Assembly: GCA_002686195.1 (NCBI GenBank)
Contig: NZAS01000003.1
Coordinates: 1-24,937 of the forward strand
Length of the DNA: 24,937 bases
Direction: 5' to 3'
Origin: Candidatus Pacearchaeota archaeon
GTDB lineage: Archaea; Nanoarchaeota; Nanoarchaeia; Pacearchaeales; GW2011-AR1
Shown here: in pieces, positions 7,285-13,670 of the stretch
Position numbering within the stretch: the stretch's first letter is position 1
Layout of the letters: every line of letters begins with the position of its first letter
Position numbers and translations under genes: made by a program
Notes under the pieces: model-generated
Told to the model about the DNA's origin: nothing
Seen by the model: the letters and a program-made list of their open reading frames with translations, nothing else
Databases searched by the model: none

Positions 7285-8058
7285 TTAACTCTGTTCTTCA
7301 GTTTTCTCTCCAGTAGCAACAGGAATTTTTGCTCTCTCCCAATTTGCCTTGAAAATATTATAATAAGCCTGAGCAACCCTCTTACTTCTAATCTTAATAA
7401 AAGTATAAGGCTTCTCAAAAATCATGATATGAACAAAATTCCCACAGATAGAAGTATTAACAGCAGACTCTCCCTCTCCAAAAAGATACCTCGCCTCAGT
7501 TTTAGGTCTCTTATTCAAAGCACCAATCCTTGAAATCTCATCTTTAAAAATAATTTGAATTTCAGTTCCATTTTTAATTCTTTTATTATGATACTCATCC
7601 AAAAACCCCTCCCCCATAATATCAGTAACATTTATTGGAACATTATAAGTAAACATATCCATCTTCATATTTAAAAAATCATTATAGGCTTCTCTAAAAG
7701 AATTCATACCATGAGAAATAGAAACACTTTCCTCCTCCAAATCCATTTTTTCAATTTCTTTAATTCTGGGGATTACCTTTTCTACCTCATCTCTCTGAAC
7801 CCCAACATACTCCAAAATCGCATCAGCACTTTTAGCATTAAAAATCATACTCCCATCTTTTCTCGTCTCTTCAATAAGCCCTCTTTTCATTAGCCTTCTC
7901 AGAGCTTCATAAGCATTCGACCTATAGATATTAACTCTCTTTGAAATTTCCTGCACACTTGATCCAGGAGATCTTACCAAATCAAGGTAAATAGAAACCT
8001 CACTTTGACTAATCCCAACCGTCTTCAAAGCCTCAACTATCTTGTCTTCAGATTCCAT
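7285..8058 (-). CDS. TrmB-family transcriptional regulator
   Basis: This is a DNA-binding regulator with an N-terminal winged helix-turn-helix (about residues 5-75). The helix-turn-helix segment is VQEISKRVNIYRSNAYEALRRLMKRGLIEE, with the probable recognition helix at about 44-58. This is the TrmB/transcriptional-regulator pattern common in archaea. A helical linker (about 88-106) and a C-terminal effector or dimerisation domain (about 110-245) follow. TrmB proteins typically regulate sugar metabolism, but some sense other signals, and no sugar-uptake genes are nearby. It has one of the strongest Shine-Dalgarno sequences in the window (GGAGGGAGA, immediately upstream). Paired TATA-like elements arranged as an inverted repeat upstream suggest possible autoregulation. 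It is divergent from the ribosomal operon. Confidence 0.88.
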   Translation of the reverse strand: MESEDKIVEALKTVGISQSEVSIYLDLVRSPGSSVQEISKRVNIYRSNAYEALRRLMKRGLIEETRKDGSMIFNAKSADAILEYVGVQRDEVEKVIPRIKEIEKMDLEEESVSISHGMNSFREAYNDFLNMKMDMFTYNVPINVTDIMGEGFLDEYHNKRIKNGTEIQIIFKDEISRIGALNKRPKTEARYLFGEGESAVNTSICGNFVHIMIFEKPYTFIKIRSKRVAQAYYNIFKANWERAKIPVATGEKTEEQS

Positions 8059-8096
8059 TCTCCCTCCAACTTTATATAGCCCTTCAAATATATAAG
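8059..8096 (-). promoter_or_regulatory. trmB promoter region: SD, two TATA-like boxes, inverted repeat
   Basis: On the minus strand GGAGGGAGA (8067-8059) abuts the ATG. TATA-like boxes lie at 8079-8071 and 8096-8087; only the distal one places a start site upstream of the gene. CTTATATA and TATATAAAG flank a 10-nt spacer as an imperfect palindrome that could be an operator. Confidence 0.45.
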
Positions 8097-8129
8097 AATT
8101 GTTATACTAAAATCAAATCTTCAATTTCT

Positions 8130-8178
8130 AAGTTTTATACTTCAAACGAGAGTTAAAGATTGCTATCGCAATCTTTAA
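8130..8178 (+). repeat. Intergenic repeat with perfect hairpin, copy 1
   Basis: Bases 8130-8162 match 24896-24928 at 30 of 33 positions, the three differences all being transitions. The repeat runs into a perfect hairpin: TTAAAGATTGC (8153-8163), loop TATC, GCAATCTTTAA (8168-8178). The 3' arm merges into CTTTAAAAACC, which resembles the TATA element of the SBDS gene. It may therefore carry a promoter reading toward uL3. The rest of the 228-nt gap holds the trmB promoter and the uL3 leader region. Confidence 0.7.
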
Positions 8179-8219
8179 AAACCCTCAAATTCTTTCAAAA
8201 TAGAATCTAATTGGAAACT

Positions 8220-8267
8220 CCATATAGGAAATATGGTGTTAAATAAAATACAGTTGAGTTGAACTGT
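8220..8267 (+). promoter_or_regulatory. uL3 operon upstream region: TATA-like box and two small inverted repeats
   Basis: A TATA-like box TTAAATAAAATA lies at about 8239-8250. It is flanked by two perfect 6-bp inverted repeats: CCATAT/ATATGG (8220-8236, 5-nt loop) and ACAGTT/AACTGT (8250-8267, 6-nt loop). If transcription starts near 8270 these are operator-like DNA sites. If it starts from the upstream CTTTAAAAACC at 8173 they are leader hairpins. No Shine-Dalgarno motif precedes the uL3 ATG. Confidence 0.4.
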
Positions 8268-8286
8268 TTCAAAATGTTAATAGCAA

Positions 8287-9237
8287 ATGCCAACAGCAAA
8301 ACGACCAAGATATGGAAGCTTGCAGTTTTATCCGCGAAAGCGGGCAGCTAAGTTCTTACCTAGTGTAAACTGGAATACAATTTCTTCTGATAATCCTGGA
8401 ATCCTCGGATTTATAACATACAAAGTCGGAATGGCTTCAGCTGTAATAAAAGACTCAACAGAAAAGTCCCTAACAGAAAAGAAAAGAGTCACAATTCCCG
8501 TAACAATTCTCGAAGCCCCAAATATGAAAATATTCTCAGTTAGATTTTACAAAAACTCCAAAGTTATAAAGGACATTATAGTCTCAAACGATAAATCTTT
8601 GGTTTCTAAAGTAAAAGTCCCCAAGACCCTTTCTGACTTCGATAAAGAAATTCCAGAAGATTATGACTCAATCCATATTATAGCTTACTCCTTAGTCAAA
8701 CAAACAGGTGTAAAGAAAAAACCTGATCTAATAGAACTTGCCCTTTCTGGCCCAAAACCCTTAGACCTCATAAAACCTCTAATCGGAAAAGAAATTGCCT
8801 TAGCAGATTTTCTTAACGACTTCAATTTGTTTGACGTTCGTGGCTTAACAACAGGTAAAGGAATGCAAGGCCCAGTAAAAAGATTTGGCATAACATTAAA
8901 ATCACACAAGTCCGAAAAGGGCCGTAGAAATCCCGGTTCAATTGCTCCTTGGCATCCAGCCCACGTAACATTCAGAACTCCAATGGCAGGCCAGTTAGGA
9001 TTATTCTCTCGTGTCCATTACAATCACAAACTCATCTCTTCCGGAACAACTGAAGAAAAAGATATAAACCCCAAAGCCGGTTTCAAACACTACGGTAAAA
9101 TTAAAACTTCTTACATCATAATCAAAGGCTCCGTTCAAGGTCCACCAAAAAGACAAATTCTCATAACACCTGCTTTCCGTCCAACAAAAGCGAAGGAAAA
9201 ATTAAATTACGAGTTCATTAAACTAATCACAAAATGA
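8287..9237 (+). CDS. rpl3: Ribosomal protein uL3
   Basis: uL3 is an early-assembling large-subunit protein that reaches toward the peptidyl-transferase centre. The 316-aa length is slightly short for an archaeal uL3. The N-terminus RPRYGSLQFYPRKRA is the family signature and fixes the start at 8287. The long central loop around residues 190-245 (GKGMQGPVKRFG, then FRTPMAGQLGLFSRVHYN) matches the rRNA-binding extension. It is the first gene of the long operon and overlaps uL4 by ATGA. No Shine-Dalgarno sequence is seen, so initiation is probably from a short leader. Confidence 0.97.
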   Translation: MPTAKRPRYGSLQFYPRKRAAKFLPSVNWNTISSDNPGILGFITYKVGMASAVIKDSTEKSLTEKKRVTIPVTILEAPNMKIFSVRFYKNSKVIKDIIVSNDKSLVSKVKVPKTLSDFDKEIPEDYDSIHIIAYSLVKQTGVKKKPDLIELALSGPKPLDLIKPLIGKEIALADFLNDFNLFDVRGLTTGKGMQGPVKRFGITLKSHKSEKGRRNPGSIAPWHPAHVTFRTPMAGQLGLFSRVHYNHKLISSGTTEEKDINPKAGFKHYGKIKTSYIIIKGSVQGPPKRQILITPAFRPTKAKEKLNYEFIKLITK

Positions 9238-10025
9238 AATCCACATTATATACATCAGAAGGAAAAAAGAAATCATCTTTGGATTTGCCAAAACTCTTTG
9301 ATATTCAAATTAGATCAGATTTAGTAGACAAATATCTCCAAGCCACTAAGTTTCTTTTAACTCAGGCTTATTCTCCAGATCCAAAGGCAGGAAGAAAGCA
9401 TTCCGCATCCGGAACAATCTCCCACAAGAGACACGACTGGAAAGGACATTATGGACGTGGCATTTCCCGTATCCCTAGAAAGACAATGTGGCGAAGAGGA
9501 ACTCAATTTTATTGGGTTGGCGCAGAAGTCTCTTCTGCTAGAGGGGGACGAAGAGTTCATGGTCCTAAATTAATTAAAAGATTAAGAAAAATAAACAAAA
9601 AGGAAATCCAGTTAGCAATGAATTCTGCCTTAGCATCAACAGCCTCCCAAGACTTCGTGGCCTCAAGATATTCTTCTCTAGAAAAAGCACCTGAAATCCC
9701 AATGGTAATTGAATCTCTTCCACAAAAGACAAAATCCCTAGTCTTAGCATTAAAATCAATCTTCCCTAACTTAGATTCCTTAATTTTCAAAAATAAAACC
9801 GTCAGAGCAGGTAAAGGAAAACTAAGAGGAAGAAAATACAAATCTTCTGCAGGCCTCTTAATAATCACAGCCCCAGAAGAAAAAACAAAACTCTCAGGCT
9901 TCGACATACAATCCACAGATTCCCTAACAATTCAAGACCTCTATCCTTTAGGAAGATTAACTCTCTACACTCAAAAAGCAATAGACTCTCTAGAACAAAA
10001 GCCTAAGGGGGAGAAAAAAGAATGA
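9234..10025 (+). CDS. rpl4: Ribosomal protein uL4
   Basis: uL4 lines the peptide exit tunnel with an extended loop. In this 263-aa protein the loop lies at about residues 48-105 (RKHSASGTISHKRHDWKG through RGGRRVHGPK), rich in Gly, Arg and His as expected. The C-terminal region (RAGKGKLRGRKYKSSAGLLII) is also typical of archaeal/eukaryotic uL4. It starts inside the uL3 stop and ends in an ATGA overlap with uL23. The GGGGGAG near its end can serve as the uL23 Shine-Dalgarno sequence. Confidence 0.97.
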   Translation: MKSTLYTSEGKKKSSLDLPKLFDIQIRSDLVDKYLQATKFLLTQAYSPDPKAGRKHSASGTISHKRHDWKGHYGRGISRIPRKTMWRRGTQFYWVGAEVSSARGGRRVHGPKLIKRLRKINKKEIQLAMNSALASTASQDFVASRYSSLEKAPEIPMVIESLPQKTKSLVLALKSIFPNLDSLIFKNKTVRAGKGKLRGRKYKSSAGLLIITAPEEKTKLSGFDIQSTDSLTIQDLYPLGRLTLYTQKAIDSLEQKPKGEKKE

Positions 10026-10264
10026 TATTAAAACCAATAACATCTGAAAAAGCAGTAAAATTAATCGACCTAGACAACACTCTCTTGTTCCAAGTAGAAA
10101 GACAATCAAGGAAAGAGCAAATCAAAAACCAGGTTGAATCAGTTTTCGAAGTTAAGGTATCAACAGTCAGAACATTAATTCATAACAACAAAAAATTTGC
10201 TTATGTTAAATTAAATAAAGAAAATCCAGCAATCGACGTCGCAACTAAGCTGGGCATGATATAA
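10022..10264 (+). CDS. rpl23: Ribosomal protein uL23
   Basis: This small protein near the tunnel exit is the docking point for SRP and the translocon. The 80-aa length is normal for archaea. The N-terminal ITSEKAVKLIDLDNTLLFQVERQSRKEQIKNQVESVFEVKVSTVRT is a standard uL23 core, followed by a tight C-terminus ending AIDVATKLGMI. ATGA overlap with uL4. One base separates its stop from the ATG of a 22-codon ORF. Confidence 0.96.
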   Translation: MILKPITSEKAVKLIDLDNTLLFQVERQSRKEQIKNQVESVFEVKVSTVRTLIHNNKKFAYVKLNKENPAIDVATKLGMI

Positions 10265-10265
10265 A

Positions 10266-10334
10266 ATGACAAATATGACAAGAAGAAGTGTGCACAACTT
10301 TCCAGAGTTAGGAGTGAAAGGAGTAGGAGCATAA
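10266..10334 (+). CDS. Possible 22-aa microprotein between uL23 and uL2
   Basis: The 71-nt gap holds a 22-codon ORF that fits it exactly: TAA-a-ATG after uL23 and TAA-a-ATG before uL2, the same junction used by many genes of this operon. A second in-frame Met occurs at residue 4. The peptide is basic in its first half (core RRSVHNFPEL) and Gly/Val-rich at the end. It resembles no ribosomal protein I know, and archaeal operons normally have nothing between uL23 and uL2. Its last codons contain several GGAG motifs that can serve as the uL2 Shine-Dalgarno sequence. It may be a true microprotein or a coupling spacer. Confidence 0.5.
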   Translation: MTNMTRRSVHNFPELGVKGVGA

Positions 10335-10335
10335 A

Positions 10336-11031
10336 ATGGGAAAAAGAATAATTCAACAAGCACGTGGAAAAGGATCCCTAACTTATAGAGTTAGAAAAAG
10401 AGCTTTCAGATACAAAATAAGCTACCCAATGACAGAAGGAGAAGCAGAAATCCTTTCTTTAATCCACTCTCCAGCACATTCAGCACCCCTAATGAAAATT
10501 CGGATTTCAAAAGAAATTTTCTACAATCCAGCTTTCAATGGAGCATTTGTAGGACAGAAAATATTAATCAGTTCAGGAAAACCAAAAGTAGGAAGCATCG
10601 ATTCTCTAAAAGACATCCCAACCGGAACTCAAATTTATAATATAGAAAACAATCCAGGAGATGGTGGAAAATTCATAAGAACAGCCGGTTCTTCAGCAAC
10701 CTTAACAGCAAAACAAGACAATAAAATCACAATCCTAATGCCAAACAAAAAAACACTTTCTCTTAGCGGAGATTGCAGAGCAACATTAGGAATAGTAGCA
10801 GGTTCAGGAAAAACATTAAAACCATTTGTAACAGCCGGTAAAAAATATTACAAAATGAAAGCAAGAAGTAAACTCTGGCCAAGAGTTTCTGCCGTCGCTG
10901 TAAACGCAATAGACCACCCATTCGGTTCCGGTAGAGGAAAGAGAGTAAAGTCCAAGATTGCAAAACGTAATGCTCCACCGGGAAGAAGAGTAGGACACAT
11001 CCGTCCTAGGAAAACAGGGAGGAAGAGATAA
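10336..11031 (+). CDS. rpl2: Ribosomal protein uL2
   Basis: uL2 is a core large-subunit protein needed for subunit association and peptidyl transfer. The 231-aa protein has the archaeal N-terminus (GKRIIQQARGKGSLTYRVRK). Near the C-terminus it has AVNAIDHPFGSGRGKR with His194 in the strictly conserved position, then the basic tail ending RPRKTGRKR. The stop shares its last base with the uS19 start (TAATG). Confidence 0.97.
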   Translation: MGKRIIQQARGKGSLTYRVRKRAFRYKISYPMTEGEAEILSLIHSPAHSAPLMKIRISKEIFYNPAFNGAFVGQKILISSGKPKVGSIDSLKDIPTGTQIYNIENNPGDGGKFIRTAGSSATLTAKQDNKITILMPNKKTLSLSGDCRATLGIVAGSGKTLKPFVTAGKKYYKMKARSKLWPRVSAVAVNAIDHPFGSGRGKRVKSKIAKRNAPPGRRVGHIRPRKTGRKR

Positions 11032-11450
11032 TGGCAAAGAAAAGAAGGAAAGCTAAAGAAATAATTTCAACGAAAGAATTCCTTTACCGAGGAAAAACAT
11101 TAGAAGAGCTCAAAGCTCTAGATGTTCGTGAGTCTGCGAAGTTCTTACCTTCACAAAGTAGACGTTCTGTCTTGAAGAACTTTAACATGATTGAGAACTT
11201 CATAAAGAACTGCGAATCTAGGGTTTCAAAAAAGAAGAAAATCAGAACACACCTTAGAGACATAGTAATCGTTCCAAAGCTCGTTGGATTCACAATAGGA
11301 ATTCATAGCGGAAAAACATTCCAAGATATAGCAATAGAACCAGAAATGATTGGACATCGATTAGGAGAATTCGTCCCAACTCGTGGTTTAGTAAAACACG
11401 GAAGCGCAGGAATCGGAGCAACAAAGAGCTCAAGGGCTCTAAAGAAATAA
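11031..11450 (+). CDS. rps19: Ribosomal protein uS19
   Basis: This protein of the small-subunit head contacts the decoding region and the uL5/5S side of the large subunit. The 139-aa length fits archaea. An N-terminal extension of about 50 residues (KEFLYRGKTLEELKAL) is archaeal/eukaryotic in style. The conserved core at about residues 75-132 includes IVPKLVGFTIGIHSGKTF and the C-terminal GLVKHGSAGIGATKSSRA. TAATG junction with uL2; TAA-a-ATG junction to uL22. Confidence 0.96.
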   Translation: MAKKRRKAKEIISTKEFLYRGKTLEELKALDVRESAKFLPSQSRRSVLKNFNMIENFIKNCESRVSKKKKIRTHLRDIVIVPKLVGFTIGIHSGKTFQDIAIEPEMIGHRLGEFVPTRGLVKHGSAGIGATKSSRALKK

Positions 11451-11451
11451 A

Positions 11452-12111
11452 ATGGCTGAAGAAACACAAACACAACAGCAAGAGAAAAAACCTGAAGTCC
11501 CTTCTAGTCAAACTTCTACTCCTGTCCCTCCAAAATCTAATGAACAACCTAAAAAAACAGAAGCTCCTCAATCTCAGCCTTCTACAGATAACAAAGCTCC
11601 AGCTCCTAAAAAAGAAAAATCAAAATCCAAGATTGAAGAAAAACCAAAGAAACCTTTCGTAATAGCTAACGGAAGAAACCTTCACGCTTCAAAGAAACAC
11701 TGCGTTTACATTTCGAGTTTCATCACAAATAAAACAATTGATCAAGCCATCGCAGATTTACAAAAAGTCATAGCAATGAAAACTCCTGTACCCTTCAAAG
11801 GAGAAATCCCTCACAGAAAAGGGAAAATAATGTCCGGTCGTTATCCAGTAAAAGCCTCAGAATTATTCATAGCAGTACTAAAAGGTCTTAAAGGCAACGC
11901 AATTGTTAACAACATGGACTTAGACAAAACAAGAATAGTAGAATCCTCATCTTCATGGGCTTCACGTCCAATGAGGCGTGGCTCCGTCCAAGCAAAAAGA
12001 ACAAATGTAATAATCAAAGCTAAGGAATCTCGCTCACCGCAGCGAGAAGCTCCGCAGCAGAGCGAGGAAGCTCGCAGCAAGAGTGAGTCGAGATCAAAGG
12101 AGGCCAAATAA
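11452..12111 (+). CDS. rpl22: Ribosomal protein uL22 with long N-terminal extension and repeat-encoded tail
   Basis: uL22 lines the peptide exit tunnel. The core (about residues 66-188) is recognisable from GRNLHASKKHCVYISSFITNK through RRGSVQAKRTNVIIKAK. At 219 aa it is longer than the usual archaeal length of roughly 150. Residues 1-65 are a low-complexity Gln/Pro/Lys/Ser stretch, and about 192-216 is an Arg/Ser/Glu/Gln tail encoded by a palindromic DNA element shared with the uL24 gene. Neither end is needed for the fold. The start at 11452 keeps the TAA-a-ATG junction, but a start nearer the core cannot be excluded; no internal Met lies in the extension. TAATG junction to uS3. Confidence 0.94.
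   Translation: MAEETQTQQQEKKPEVPSSQTSTPVPPKSNEQPKKTEAPQSQPSTDNKAPAPKKEKSKSKIEEKPKKPFVIANGRNLHASKKHCVYISSFITNKTIDQAIADLQKVIAMKTPVPFKGEIPHRKGKIMSGRYPVKASELFIAVLKGLKGNAIVNNMDLDKTRIVESSSSWASRPMRRGSVQAKRTNVIIKAKESRSPQREAPQQSEEARSKSESRSKEAK
12026..12094 (+). repeat. Palindromic element inside the uL22 coding tail
   Basis: ATCTCGCTCAC at the left pairs with GTGAGTCGAGAT at the right, leaving one bulged T. An inner GCGAG (12042-12046) can pair with CTCGC (12071-12075). The outer parts are nearly identical to 14428-14474 in uL24. This copy is longer because its interior is roughly doubled (12041-12058 resembles 12059-12078). It is translated in frame as an Arg/Ser/Glu-rich tail. Confidence 0.75.
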
Positions 12112-12788
12112 TGGAAGAAAAGAAATTCGTAACTTTCAAGAAAGAAGAACTTGGCGTAAAAGAATACATCAAGAAAGAACTTGGAAAAGGTAAGATTAGC
12201 TCAGTCTCAATTGAATATACACCCATCGGAGAAAAAATAATCGTAGCAACTTCCAAGCCAGGTTTAGTTATCGGAAGAAGAGGAGAAAAGATAGAAAAGC
12301 TTACTCGTGTTTTGAAGAAAAGATTCCATCTAGACAACCCTCACATTGAAATCCAAGAAATCACAGAACCTTTGCTTGATGCTCAATTGGTTGCAGATGA
12401 AATCGCAGTAATGCTCGAACGTAAAGGCTCATTGAAGTTCAAAGTCATAGCATATAAAATGCTTCAAGAAATAGTAAAAGCCGGAGCTTTAGGTGTTGAA
12501 ATCCGTCTTAATGGAAAACTCCCAAGCGACCGTGCTAGATCCTGGAGATTCGCACAAGGATACTTGAAAAAAACAGGAGACCCAGCAAAAGTTGTGGACA
12601 AAGCCCAAAGCCAAGCTGTAACTGTCCCCGGAGTTGTAGGTATAGATGTATCAATCTTACCTCCAGATGCACACATCCATGATAAGATAGTTATCGACGA
12701 CAAAGTCAAAGCACAAATTAAAAATCTTCCAGTAGAACCTGAGCCAGAAAAAAAGAAAAAAACTAAATCCAAGAAGGCCAAAAAATGA
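12111..12788 (+). CDS. rps3: Ribosomal protein uS3
   Basis: uS3 lies at the mRNA entry channel of the small subunit. The 225-aa protein contains a type II KH domain with the GRRG loop at 55-58 (SKPGLVIGRRGEKIEKL) and the C-terminal domain around residues 120-190 (GVEIRLNGKLPSDRARSWRFAQGYLKK). A Lys-rich tail ends PEKKKKTKSKKAKK. TAATG start junction with uL22; ATGA overlap with uL29. Confidence 0.97.
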   Translation: MEEKKFVTFKKEELGVKEYIKKELGKGKISSVSIEYTPIGEKIIVATSKPGLVIGRRGEKIEKLTRVLKKRFHLDNPHIEIQEITEPLLDAQLVADEIAVMLERKGSLKFKVIAYKMLQEIVKAGALGVEIRLNGKLPSDRARSWRFAQGYLKKTGDPAKVVDKAQSQAVTVPGVVGIDVSILPPDAHIHDKIVIDDKVKAQIKNLPVEPEPEKKKKTKSKKAKK

Positions 12789-13003
12789 GTATCCTAAAAG
12801 CAAAAGAAGCAATCAATTTTAGCCCCCAACAAAGAAAAGAAAAGTTGAAAGAATTAAAGTTAGAACTAGTAAAAGCAAACGTGACTTCCCAAAAAACAAC
12901 TTCAAAAACAAAAGAAATCAAGAAAGCAATTTCAAGATTATTAGGCAGTGAAAAATCAGATTCAATACCTCCAAAGAAAAAGGAGGAATTGAAAGAAAAA
13001 TAA
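12785..13003 (+). CDS. rpl29: Ribosomal protein uL29
   Basis: This two-helix protein sits near the tunnel exit beside uL23. The 72-aa protein shows the usual antiparallel helices (QQRKEKLKELKLELVKANV, then KTKEIKKAISRLLG), with a charged C-terminal tail of about 17 residues. It overlaps uS3 by ATGA. Two bases separate its stop from the aIF1 ATG. Confidence 0.94.
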   Translation: MSILKAKEAINFSPQQRKEKLKELKLELVKANVTSQKTTSKTKEIKKAISRLLGSEKSDSIPPKKKEELKEK

Positions 13004-13005
13004 AC

Positions 13006-13302
13006 ATGGATACAAACGAATTCGGCATACCGACACAAGCCGACGTGTTTGAGGAAATCGCAAAGGGCGAGCAAAATATCCTGGTAACGATAGAAACAAG
13101 GCGGTACGGAAAGAAGATAACCCTTGTTTCAGGGTTCGACAAGACCGTGGATCTGAAGGCGATCGGAAAATCGCTAAAGGCAGTGCTTGCTTGCGGTGGC
13201 ACCATCAAGGATGGCGTCATTGAACTACAAGGAGACCATAAAAAGGCTGTTAAACCAGCTTTGGTAAAACTTGGTTTCCCAGAAGACACCATAAGCGATT
13301 AA
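13006..13302 (+). CDS. Translation initiation factor aIF1 (SUI1/eIF1)
   Basis: aIF1 binds the small subunit near the P site and enforces start-codon fidelity. The 98-aa length is normal. The SUI1 fold is evident from ILVTIETRRYGKKITLVSGFD and from the C-terminal half (LKAVLACGGTIKDGVIELQGDHKKAVKPALVKLGF, a segment close to invariant in the family). Its place after uL29 is the standard archaeal order. The RNase P protein Rnp1, usually found next, is absent. The first 65 or so codons are about 51% G+C with unusual choices such as CGG, GTG and CTG, against about 30% in uL29; the last 30 codons look native. Confidence 0.95.
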   Translation: MDTNEFGIPTQADVFEEIAKGEQNILVTIETRRYGKKITLVSGFDKTVDLKAIGKSLKAVLACGGTIKDGVIELQGDHKKAVKPALVKLGFPEDTISD

Positions 13303-13312
13303 CCAAACAAAA

Positions 13313-13323
13313 GAAATAAAAAG
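13313..13323 (+). promoter_or_regulatory. Possible internal promoter before uS17
   Basis: The operon's longest gap, apart from that holding the 22-codon ORF, is the 41 nt after aIF1. It contains GAAATAAAAAG centred 26 nt before the uS17 ATG, the spacing of the leaderless promoters elsewhere in the window. It is A-rich and not very distinctive. Confidence 0.3.
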
Positions 13324-13343
13324 CAAACAAAAACAGAAATAAC

Positions 13344-13670
13344 ATGGCAGAAAAAACAAAAGTCCAGAAAGAAAAATCCTCCCAAGAGGCAACAAAAACC
13401 ATAGTTGGAACCAGGGGGCGAGTATTTGAGGGCCAAGTAGTTAAGAAGTTCCCACACAGAGTCGTAATTGAATTTGAAAGAGTTGTAAAGATCCAAAAAT
13501 ACGAAAGATTCCACAAAAAGAAAACAAGAATCCACGCTCGACTTCCAGAAGGATTGCCTGTGGATTTACATGATATTGTACAAGCCCAAGAATGTCGACC
13601 ATTAAGCAAGATAGTCCATTTCATCGTCCTAAAAGTCATAAAGAAAGCCCCCAAGGAGGAAGCAGCATGA
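13344..13670 (+). CDS. rps17: Ribosomal protein uS17
   Basis: This OB-fold protein binds 16S rRNA early in assembly. The 108-aa protein has the family core at about 25-95: RGRVFEGQVVKKFPHRVVIEFERVVKI, KYERFHKKKTRIHARLP, and then the DIVQAQECRPLSKIVHFIVLKVI strand pair. About 20 N-terminal residues are a charged extension. It is preceded by a 41-nt gap rather than a tight junction and overlaps uL14 by ATGA. Confidence 0.96.
   Translation: MAEKTKVQKEKSSQEATKTIVGTRGRVFEGQVVKKFPHRVVIEFERVVKIQKYERFHKKKTRIHARLPEGLPVDLHDIVQAQECRPLSKIVHFIVLKVIKKAPKEEAA

Noticed and set aside
8130..8178. Intergenic hairpin as a simple intrinsic terminator
   Set aside because: It lies upstream of uL3 and behind the divergent trmB start, so no gene ends there, and the repeat extends 5' of the stem.
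8274..8351. 25-codon ORF (ATG at 8274) overlapping the uL3 start in a different frame
   Set aside because: It lies 29 nt after a TATA-like box and could be a leader ORF, but its whole length overlaps uL3 except 13 nt, it has no Shine-Dalgarno sequence, and chance is the simpler explanation.
13592..13666. Extended N-terminus of uL14 starting at 13592
   Set aside because: This part lies over the uS17 coding sequence in another frame. The ATGA start at 13667 matches both the family and the operon pattern.
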